A stretch of DNA of 10,320 nucleotides, taken from assembly GCA_020028535.1 (NCBI GenBank), contig JAIBHM010000046.1:1-10320 (forward strand), in the 5' to 3' direction. The notes under the pieces were generated by a model. The model was not told where the DNA came from and did not search any database. It saw only the letters and a program-made list of their open reading frames with translations. Below, piece after piece: positions 1-6,279 of the stretch. Position 1 is the first letter of the stretch, and each line of letters opens with the position of its first letter. Made by a program: the position numbers and the translations under genes. Source of the DNA: Armatimonadota bacterium. GTDB taxonomy: Bacteria; Sysuimicrobiota; Sysuimicrobiia; Sysuimicrobiales; Kaftiobacteriaceae.

Positions 1-281
1 GGCTGGGCGTGCTGGTCCTGATCTCTTTCTACTGCAACTCGCTCATCAAAAGCGTGGTCGGGCATCCGCGCCCCTTCAACCTGGATCCCTCAGTCAAACC
101 TGTGGATGCCAAGGGTTACGGCCTGCCGAGCGGCCATGCGCAGTCCGCGGCTCTGGTCTGGGGCGGCGTGGCCGCGTACGCGCGCTACGCTGTGCTCGGC
201 CTCTGGATCAGCCTCGGTGCGCCCTGGGTATTTGAGCAGCTCCGCCTCGCGACTCGTCCGGCGCTGGTTGGGGCGGGCTGA
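1..281 (+). CDS. PAP2-family phosphatase, 5'-partial and lacking motif 3
   Basis: The gene enters from the left edge; 92 residues are visible, reading in frame from base 3. PAP2 enzymes are membrane acid phosphatases acting on lipid phosphates such as phosphatidate or undecaprenyl pyrophosphate, with three active-site motifs. Motif 1 (K-x6-RP) is present as KSVVGHPRPF (visible residues 16-25) and motif 2 as LPSGHAQ (41-47). Motif 3 (SR-x5-H-x3-D), carrying the nucleophilic histidine, is absent: only 45 residues follow, and no other frame shows it. The tail YAVLGLWISLGAPWVF is hydrophobic and resembles the last membrane helix of longer PAP2 proteins, as I recall them. It therefore looks as if an internal segment was lost near bases 177-195 with the frame kept. 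The protein is probably inactive if the sequence is right. The membrane-EEP gene starts 5 bases downstream, so the two are likely cotranscribed. Confidence 0.8.
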   Translation, partial: LGVLVLISFYCNSLIKSVVGHPRPFNLDPSVKPVDAKGYGLPSGHAQSAALVWGGVAAYARYAVLGLWISLGAPWVFEQLRLATRPALVGAG

Positions 282-286
282 AGATC

Positions 287-2122
287 ATGGAGAGCACTGG
301 ATACCGGTCTCTTGCGGCGGCGACCGTTGCACTGGTCATGCTGACCGGCATCCACGCTGTACGATCAGCCCTCGCGATGGTGGTCTGGAATATTGCGGAG
401 GGGCAACCGGAGACCGTGATCGCCCTCATTGCATTTGGGATCTGGGCTGCGGGGTTGCTTGGTTGGGCGATGGCCCCGCGGCTGCACCTCCGCCGGCCCG
501 GAATGGGGGTGGCGATTGGGTTCGCCGTGGCCTATGCCGCCGGTCATTTCCTCAGGCACCCGGTTCTGACTCCCGCATTTGCCGTGATGACCCTGGTGCT
601 CTGGCTGTGGATGATTCCAGCGCTACTCGGGCTGCTGGCTCGGGTGGAGGCCATCGAGGTCCTTGCTCCGGGGATCCTCATCGGATTTGCCGTTCAGGTT
701 GCGCTGCAGGCGGCGCTCCATGGCCTGGATATGCCGATGCTCCACGGATTTCTGTCAGGAGCGGGAGCGGCGCTGCTCGGTCTGGCTCTGATCGCGGCGT
801 GGCGATCGACCGAATTGACAGCGCCGGCGGCGACCGGGGTCCTTTTCCTGAAGGGCTGGGGATTGTTTGCCCTGGGTCCCTACATCGTCCTTCAGCTCAC
901 CCTGCTCAGCAACCTTGGACGGGTTCAGATGATCACGGGTTGGGATCTCGAAGGCGCAGCAACATTCGTCGTCCTCGGACTTGCCGCGGGCGCGGCCGCC
1001 GTCCCACAGGCCTCCTCTCCACTGGTGCGGGCTGCCGCAGGCCCAGCGGCAGTCCTGCTGGCCGGTGCGAACCTGATCGTCAACCTCGCCGCCTGGCTCG
1101 CGGCGCTCCAGGTGCTGACGGCTGCCGTTATGGCCGGGGCACTGGCACCGGCTCCGGTGCGCCGTCCATTCCGGACGTACGTGTGGGGAACGATCGGGAT
1201 GCTCCTGGGATTCGCACTCCTCGGCCTGTTTTACTCGCGCAATGAGTGGAGGGAGCTGTGGCCGCTGATGGTCGCGCTCGTCGCGCTTGCGTCGCTGTCG
1301 CGGGTCACTCCGGTGCCGGCCGCGCGGACCCTTCGTGCGGTGCTGGCCATTGTCGTCTTCGGCGCCCTCGGCATTGTTTACAGCCGCACGTCGCACCCCC
1401 CGCCCGTCCCCACCGCGAAAGCGCCGGCGCAGATACGGATACTTACCTACAACATCCACATGGCGTTCAACGCGCACGGGATCCCAGATCCGGCGGCCAT
1501 GGCAACAGTGATTGCGACGGTGGACGCCGACCTCGTGGCCCTTCAGGAAGTGGGCCGCGGCTGGACGGTCAACGGTGGAGCCGACCTCGCCGCATGGTTG
1601 CGGTGGCGCTTCCCCGAGTACCGCCTGGTCTATGGGGCAATGAATGGGGACCTCTGGGGCAACGTCATCCTCAGCCGGTTCGACCTGCGGGGTACCGGCG
1701 CGGTGCGATTCCCGATCCGGCTGAGGCGGATCCAGCGCGGTCTGACCTGGGCGACGGTGCCGGCCGAAGAGGACCTCCTCATCATCAATGCCCACTTCGC
1801 CCACGGTGGCCTGGAGGATGAGAGGCTCGCACAGGCCGGAGATGTGCTGGCATTTTGGAACGGACGGCGCCCCGCGGTGATCCTGGGAGATTTCAATGCC
1901 GGACCCGATTCCCCGTCCATCGCCCTATTGCGTGCGGCGGGGCTGCGCGATGCCCTCGCCGCCCACGGTCTCGCAGCGGCGTTTACCTACCCGTCGCTGC
2001 ATCCATCGGAACGCCGCGACTACATCTTCATCACGGACAATCTCGGGTCGCTTGGGGGAGCGATCCCGCGGGCCACCGCTTCGGATCACCTGCCGGTCGT
2101 CGCAACCATTCAGGTCAGGTAG
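287..2122 (+). CDS. Polytopic membrane protein with C-terminal endonuclease/exonuclease/phosphatase (EEP) domain
   Basis: 611 residues in two parts. Residues 1-370 are hydrophobic with about 12-13 likely membrane spans (roughly 9-35, 40-60, 71-89, 94-118, 124-145, 150-172, 183-205, 220-242, 250-290 as a pair, 298-318, 323-340, 347-367). Residues 383-611 form an apparently complete EEP (DNase I/sphingomyelinase-like) domain: LTYNIH (386-391), metal-binding glutamate in LQEV (419-422), GNVILSR (458-464), NAHF (501-504), GDFNA (534-538), DYIF (578-581) and catalytic SDHLPV (599-604). The superfamily cleaves phosphodiesters or phosphoesters in nucleic acids, inositol phosphates or sphingomyelin. 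A membrane anchor and the PAP2 neighbour 5 bases upstream favour a lipid or envelope substrate, but that is inference; eukaryotic Cwh43/PGAP2IP has a comparable membrane-EEP design. The ATG at 287 follows GGGCGGG at a plausible distance. The stop overlaps the convergent MFS gene by 8 bases. Confidence 0.9.
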   Translation: MESTGYRSLAAATVALVMLTGIHAVRSALAMVVWNIAEGQPETVIALIAFGIWAAGLLGWAMAPRLHLRRPGMGVAIGFAVAYAAGHFLRHPVLTPAFAVMTLVLWLWMIPALLGLLARVEAIEVLAPGILIGFAVQVALQAALHGLDMPMLHGFLSGAGAALLGLALIAAWRSTELTAPAATGVLFLKGWGLFALGPYIVLQLTLLSNLGRVQMITGWDLEGAATFVVLGLAAGAAAVPQASSPLVRAAAGPAAVLLAGANLIVNLAAWLAALQVLTAAVMAGALAPAPVRRPFRTYVWGTIGMLLGFALLGLFYSRNEWRELWPLMVALVALASLSRVTPVPAARTLRAVLAIVVFGALGIVYSRTSHPPPVPTAKAPAQIRILTYNIHMAFNAHGIPDPAAMATVIATVDADLVALQEVGRGWTVNGGADLAAWLRWRFPEYRLVYGAMNGDLWGNVILSRFDLRGTGAVRFPIRLRRIQRGLTWATVPAEEDLLIINAHFAHGGLEDERLAQAGDVLAFWNGRRPAVILGDFNAGPDSPSIALLRAAGLRDALAAHGLAAAFTYPSLHPSERRDYIFITDNLGSLGGAIPRATASDHLPVVATIQVR

Positions 2123-3370
2123 CGGGAGGGACCTCTCTCATCGTGCGGACGGGGGAGGCGACCAGCCACATCGCGGCAACGAATGCCATGCACGATCCGA
2201 GTACGAGCGTCCCCCGCAGTCCCACCGTCTGACCGAGAATCCCGCCCAGCAAGACCGCGCCCAGCATCATCAAATGGCTGGTGAAACGAATCGTGGCGTT
2301 GACGCGTCCCAGGATCCGGTCCGGCGTAATCGCCTGGCGTAAGCTCACCTGTGCGACCTCATACGCTGTGACGGCTCCATCGGCGATCAACTGCTGGCCG
2401 ATGAGCAAGGAGAGAGAAACCCACCCGGTGTCGCGCGCCAGAGGGGTCAGCAACATCCCCACGCCGCCGAGGATGAGGCCGCGATCATTGTCATCCCGTG
2501 CCCCCAGCGGCGGGCGGCACGGGCGACCAGCAGTGATCCTGCGAGACTGCTGATTCCCCCGAGGCCGAAGATCATCCCCAGCACTCCGGGCGAGAACCCC
2601 AGCTGCTTCGCTGTGAAGAGGAGATAGACGGGACGGATCATCTGAAATCCAAGCTCGACTGTGACGAGGCTTGCGGCGGTGGCCAGCTGCACCCGGTCTC
2701 CTGCCACCGCCCGCGCGCCCTCGACGATCTCCCCCCAGATCTTCGGACGTTCCCGCACAATCAGCGACGCCGGCTCCGGATGCCGGATGGCGCCGATCGC
2801 GGCGGCAGAGAAGAGGAACGAGAACGCGTCCAGAAGCAGTGCCATCGGCGCCGTCAGGATCTGCACCAGCCACCCCGTGGACCCAAACGCCACGACCTCC
2901 GAGACCGCGGAGCTGGCCGTGAGGACGCTGTTGGCGCGCACCAGCTCTTCGCGCCGCACAAGTGTCGGGAGATAGGCCTGGTAGGCCACGACGAACACCA
3001 TCGTCATCGCCCCGGCAAGAAACTCCACGGCGTAGAGCTGCTCGATGCGCAGGACGCCGAGCGCCGCGGCGACAGGGATCGTTACGAGCAACACCGCTCG
3101 CCCAAGGTCCGTGGCGATCATCACCGGACGCCGGCGCATACGATCCAGCCACACGCCCGCAATGAGCCCTACGAGCAGTCCCGCGACCAGGTCGGCGGCG
3201 GACAGCAGCGCCATCTGGAACGGGGTCGCGTTCAGCATCAGGACGGCGGCAAAGGGGAGAGCGGTGCGGGTGACGAGCGAGCCGAAATCCGAAACGGTGT
3301 TGGCGGCCCAGAGCTTGACGAAGTCGCGCGCGGCATTCACAATTACCCTGGACTTGTGTGGGATTATCAC
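2115..3370 (-). pseudogene. MFS transporter (MFS_3/EntS-like exporter) split by a one-base frameshift
   Basis: The N-terminal part reads from 3370 and has the usual MFS start (RDFVKLWAANTVSDFGS), then motif A after helix 2 (GVWLDRMRRRPVM, residues 72-84), then helices to about residue 297. Near 2479-2480 the frame fails and ends with a stop at 2447. The C-terminal half continues in another frame from LILGGVGMLLTPLA through SLRQAITPDRILGRVNATIR, a hallmark of MFS_3 exporters (macrolide or enterobactin efflux type), to a stop at 2115. Adding one C in the CC run at 2479-2480 (plus strand) restores MTMIAGLILGGVGM and a normal 418-residue, 12-helix protein. It is either a recently broken gene or a one-base sequence error. 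The GTG at 3370 follows AGGA closely; the GTG at 3340 (after AGGGTAATT) is an equally good start. It is divergent from the desaturase. The exported substrate is unknown. Confidence 0.9.
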
Positions 3371-3399
3371 GCTTCCTGCATTGCACGTTTCGCTACCCT

Positions 3400-3414
3400 A
3401 ACGCCAAGGGCGTT
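3400..3414. repeat. Perfect inverted repeat in the MFS/desaturase divergent region
   Basis: AACGCC-AAG-GGCGTT gives two perfect 6-base arms around a 3-base centre. It lies in the 88-base gap between the divergent MFS and desaturase starts, about 45 bases upstream of the desaturase start. That position would suit a dimeric repressor's operator or a small hairpin in the leader. I found no convincing sigma-70 promoter hexamers on either strand here, so a regulatory role is only suggested. An arm this short can arise by chance in GC-rich sequence. Confidence 0.35.
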
Positions 3415-3446
3415 GTCCGAAGGTTTCAGAAATCGGGTAGGGAATC

Positions 3447-3453
3447 AAGGGGA
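3447..3453 (+). promoter_or_regulatory. Ribosome binding site of the desaturase
   Basis: AAGGGGA lies 5 bases before the ATG at 3459. It fixes the start of the desaturase and is one of the two best Shine-Dalgarno matches in the window. Confidence 0.7.
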
Positions 3454-3458
3454 CTAAT

Positions 3459-4493
3459 ATGCAGATCTCTCACCGTGTCTACGTGCAAGAGTTGCGCCGC
3501 CGTCTGCCAGCGCGGTATTTCCAACCCGTGCCCCACCGGCTGTTGTGGATCATGCCATATGCCGCGGTCGCCGCGGCGGGAATCGCGCTCATCGCCGTCG
3601 CCCGGTTCCCCTGGTACGTTGATGCAGCCATCGGGATAGTCATTGGATGCGCCTTCGGGTCACTGGGCTTCCTCGGCCATGAAATCCTCCATGGAGCCGT
3701 AGTCGGCAAAGGCGTCGCACGTGACGTCCTCGGGGGGATATGCCTGCTGCCGCATGCCATCGCGCCGCTGCTGTGGCGGCAGTGGCACAATGCGGGGCAT
3801 CACGGACACACGCAGATTCAGGGGCAGGACCCCGACGCGTACAGCACCCTGGAGCAATACCACGAGCGGCGCGCCCTGCAGATCCTGCACCGCCTCGTGC
3901 CCACGCGTAGCCTGCGCTTCTTCGCGTTGCTGACCGTCTGGCTGAATCTCCATGCCGCGCTGGTCCTGGTCAACACACTGCCGCGCATGCCCCGAAGGCA
4001 GCGCATCCGCGTCGCGGTGGAGACCGGGCTGCCCGTCGTGTTCTGGGTCGGCATGGGGGCCTGGCTGGGGTGGGGCTCGTTCGTGTTCTTCTACGTCCTG
4101 CCGTTGTTCCTCAGCAACTTCATCGTGATGTCGTACATCGCGACCAATCATCTGTTGAACCCGCTCCTGGAGGACGACGACCCGCTGGCCGGGTCGCTCA
4201 CTGTGTCTGTCCCGAAAGTGCTGGACATCATCCACTCGAACTTCAGCCACCACACCGAGCACCACGTGTTTCCGGCCATGAGCGCTAAATATGCGCCACA
4301 CGTCAAGCGGCTGCTCCGCGAGCTCTGGCCGGACCGGTATCATGAGATGCCGCTCTGGCGCGCGATGGGGTTGCTGTGGAAGACTCCGCGGCTGTACCTC
4401 GACAACATCCGGCTCATCGATCCCCGGTCCGGCCGCCGGTACGGCGTGCTCGGCCACGGGCTCGACCCGCGGCGGGCCACACCGTTGCCCTAG
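3459..4493 (+). CDS. Membrane fatty acid desaturase (di-iron, three histidine boxes)
   Basis: This 344-residue integral membrane desaturase would insert a double bond into a fatty acyl chain using O2 and electrons from a ferredoxin-like partner, thereby tuning membrane fluidity. The three histidine boxes that hold the two irons are intact: HEILH (residues 74-78), HNAGHH (110-115, within WRQWHNAGHHGHT) and HTEHH (265-269, within NFSHHTEHHVFP). An extra histidine sits at 231 in IATNHLLNP. Hydrophobic pairs at about 29-72 and 190-227 are the expected membrane spans, placing the boxes on the cytosolic face. Length is normal for the family. The ATG follows AAGGGGA at 5 bases. No redox partner is encoded in the window. 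It runs the same way as the MBL and fabI genes, 48 bases ahead of the former. Regioselectivity and head-group specificity cannot be told from sequence alone. Confidence 0.93.
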   Translation: MQISHRVYVQELRRRLPARYFQPVPHRLLWIMPYAAVAAAGIALIAVARFPWYVDAAIGIVIGCAFGSLGFLGHEILHGAVVGKGVARDVLGGICLLPHAIAPLLWRQWHNAGHHGHTQIQGQDPDAYSTLEQYHERRALQILHRLVPTRSLRFFALLTVWLNLHAALVLVNTLPRMPRRQRIRVAVETGLPVVFWVGMGAWLGWGSFVFFYVLPLFLSNFIVMSYIATNHLLNPLLEDDDPLAGSLTVSVPKVLDIIHSNFSHHTEHHVFPAMSAKYAPHVKRLLRELWPDRYHEMPLWRAMGLLWKTPRLYLDNIRLIDPRSGRRYGVLGHGLDPRRATPLP

Positions 4494-4510
4494 CCGCACA
4501 CCGCCCTAGC
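4487..4510 (+). repeat. Short direct repeat GCCCTAGC spanning the desaturase stop
   Basis: GCCCTAGC occurs at 4487-4494, containing the desaturase TAG stop, and again at 4503-4510, 16 bases later. The two 16-base units agree at about 12 positions, which looks like an imperfect tandem duplication. No function is evident. Confidence 0.3.
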
Positions 4511-4541
4511 ACCTCCCCACAGGGTCGTGTATCGTGGTCGC

Positions 4542-5462
4542 GTGAGTATCACACGACTCAGTCGCGACCTCTTCCTCATTGATACGGGGTACGCGGGGAC
4601 GCCGGAGGCAGTCGGCGTCTATTTGCTGCTGGGCGACCGGCCTGGACTCATCGAGACGGGGCCCGCCTCGACTGTGGACGCTGTGATCGGCGGCATCCGC
4701 GCCGCGGGACTCGATCCCGACCACATCGAGGCCATCGCCGTCAGCCACATCCACCTGGACCACGCGGGCGGTGCCGGGACTCTGACGCAGCGGTTGCCGA
4801 AGGCACAGGTGTACGTGCACCCGCGCGGAGCGCCGCACCTCGTCGACCCGACTCGCCTCCTCAACAGTGCCGCCCGCTTGTACGGGGACGAACTGGAACG
4901 CCTATTCGGGCAGACGGTGCCTGTGCCCGAGTCTCGCGTCCACGTGCTGGCTGACCAGGATCCGATCGTGCTCGGGTCCCGGCGGCTGACCGCCCTGGAT
5001 ACGCCCGGTCATGCGCGGCACCACCACGTGTACTGGGACGCCGCATCGGGCGATCTCTTTACGGGCGACGTGGCCGGCGTCGCGCTGCCACGGTCCCGCT
5101 ACGTCCGCGCGCCGACGCCGCCCCCGGAACTGGACGTACAGGCCTGGCGTGAGTCGCTACGGCGGGTCCGCTCGCTCCGTCCGAAGCGGCTTCTGCTGAC
5201 GCATTTCGGGCCGCACGACTGGGTCCCTGACCTGCTCGATCAACTGGAGGAACGGCTCCTGCAAGGGGTCGAAACGGTGCGCGAGGACATGGCGGCGGGC
5301 CTCGCCGACGTCGCGATCACCGATCGCCTATGGCAGGCAGCCCGGCGGGATATCGAGGCGCGCGATGGCGCCGGCGCGAGCGCCCGGTTCGAGGTCATCA
5401 TGCCGGTCCGCCAGAGCGTGCTGGGCCTGATGCGCTACATCGAGAAAACGATCGCGGGGTGA
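4542..5462 (+). CDS. Metallo-beta-lactamase-fold hydrolase
   Basis: A binuclear-metal hydrolase of the MBL superfamily, about 306 residues and probably cytosolic. Numbered from the GTG at 4542: the N-terminal strand (LFLIDTG, YLLLGDRPGLIETG), metal motif SHIHLDHAGG (H69, H71, D73, H74), TPGHAR (H157), the bridging aspartate in FTGD (D176) and LTHFGPH (H221). All expected ligands are present. The last ~100 residues are helical and may form a substrate cap. The family covers glyoxalase II-like thioester hydrolases, lactonases and others, so the substrate cannot be assigned. A GTG in frame at 4527 would add five residues. Neither start has a well-spaced Shine-Dalgarno site; I prefer 4542 because it matches the usual family N-terminus. 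fabI follows after 3 bases, so the two are cotranscribed and probably translationally coupled. Confidence 0.88.
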   Translation: MSITRLSRDLFLIDTGYAGTPEAVGVYLLLGDRPGLIETGPASTVDAVIGGIRAAGLDPDHIEAIAVSHIHLDHAGGAGTLTQRLPKAQVYVHPRGAPHLVDPTRLLNSAARLYGDELERLFGQTVPVPESRVHVLADQDPIVLGSRRLTALDTPGHARHHHVYWDAASGDLFTGDVAGVALPRSRYVRAPTPPPELDVQAWRESLRRVRSLRPKRLLLTHFGPHDWVPDLLDQLEERLLQGVETVREDMAAGLADVAITDRLWQAARRDIEARDGAGASARFEVIMPVRQSVLGLMRYIEKTIAG

Positions 5463-5465
5463 GCG

Positions 5466-6260
5466 ATGCTGCTCAAAGGCAAGAGAGCCCTCATCATGGG
5501 TGTCGCAAACAAACGCAGTATCGCCTGGGGGATCGCCGAGGCGTTTCACCGTGAAGGCGCCGAGCTGGCGTTCACCTACCAGAGCGAGCGGCTGAAGGAG
5601 AACCTGGACGAATTGCTCGACACCATCGGAGGCCGCAACCGCTTCCCAACGTACCCTGGAGATGTCACCGTCGACGACCAGCTCGATGCCATCTTTGGCG
5701 ACCTCAAAGACCGGTGGGGAGGGCTGGACGCCCTCGCGCACTGCATCGCCTTCGCCGACCGCGACGACCTTGCGCGGCCTCTGAATGAAGTCTCACGCGA
5801 CGGCTATGCCCTCACGCTGAACGTCAGCGCCTACTCCCTGCTCGCGATCACGCGCCGTGCGGCGTCGCTCATGACCGGTGGAGGCAGCATCTTCACGCTG
5901 ACGTACAATGCGGTAGAGCGCGTCGTGCCGGGCTACAACATCATGGCCATCGCGAAGGCGGCCCTGGAGGCTGAGGTGCGCTACCTGGCGTCCGAGCTGG
6001 GAGTGGGCGGGGTCCGCGTCAATGCCATCTCGGCGGGACCGCTCAAGACGCTGGCCGGCAGCGCGGTGAAGGGCATCTCGAAGCTGCGTGACGTCACCGC
6101 AGAGATGGCGCCGCTGCGGCGGAACATCACGATAGAGGACGTCGGCGACGTCGCCGTCTTTCTCGCGAGCGACCTCTCACGGGCAGTCACGGGAAACACG
6201 ATCTTCGTGGATAGCGGCTTTCACGTCATGGGCATGGCATCCATGCCCACCGCTACCTGA
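5466..6260 (+). CDS. fabI: Enoyl-[acyl-carrier-protein] reductase (NADH), FabI
   Basis: This enzyme catalyses the last step of each fatty acid elongation cycle, reducing trans-2-enoyl-ACP to acyl-ACP with NAD(P)H in the cytosol. The 264 residues match the family length. The short-chain dehydrogenase fold shows the FabI nucleotide motif GVANKRSIAWGIA (residues 12-24), the active-site pair Y157 and K164 in GYNIMAIAKAALE (Y-x6-K), and upstream Y147. The end TGNTIFVDSGFHVMGM is also typical. The residue matching E. coli Gly93 is Ala95 (HCIAFA), the normal state in Bacillus and Staphylococcus FabI, so it does not itself mean triclosan resistance. The ATG lies 3 bases after the MBL stop, and GGGGTGA overlapping that stop serves as ribosome binding site. 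No other fatty acid elongation gene is adjacent, so this copy lies outside a classic fab cluster. Confidence 0.97.
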   Translation: MLLKGKRALIMGVANKRSIAWGIAEAFHREGAELAFTYQSERLKENLDELLDTIGGRNRFPTYPGDVTVDDQLDAIFGDLKDRWGGLDALAHCIAFADRDDLARPLNEVSRDGYALTLNVSAYSLLAITRRAASLMTGGGSIFTLTYNAVERVVPGYNIMAIAKAALEAEVRYLASELGVGGVRVNAISAGPLKTLAGSAVKGISKLRDVTAEMAPLRRNITIEDVGDVAVFLASDLSRAVTGNTIFVDSGFHVMGMASMPTAT

Positions 6261-6279
6261 ACCAGCCGGGGAAGCGCGG

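Noticed and set aside
106..1821. Long open frames overlapping the membrane-EEP gene in other plus frames and an antisense frame at 755-1804
   Set aside because: Their translations are rich in Arg, Gly, Pro and Ser with no recognisable motif, and they overlap a gene with complete catalytic motifs. Long spurious frames are expected in high-GC sequence.
2440..2520. Programmed ribosomal frameshifting in the MFS gene
   Set aside because: There is no slippery heptamer or evident downstream structure at the switch point, and MFS transporters are not known for it. A lost base is simpler.
2780..3457. Plus-strand open frame opposite the MFS gene
   Set aside because: The translation is charged and low in complexity with no family resemblance, while the minus strand encodes clear MFS helices and motif A.
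3371..3458. Sigma-70 promoter hexamers such as TTGCAC (3381) or TTGTCC (3413)
   Set aside because: No matching -10 element occurs at 16-18 bases from either, so I did not annotate a promoter.
3660..4499. Antisense open frame covering the desaturase
   Set aside because: It is the mirror of the desaturase reading; composition (many Gln, Glu, Arg, His) is that of a shadow, and the plus strand has all three histidine boxes.
5745..5765. Ala95 of FabI at the position of E. coli Gly93 as a triclosan-resistance marker
   Set aside because: Alanine is the wild-type residue here in Bacillus and Staphylococcus type FabI, so it gives no evidence of resistance.
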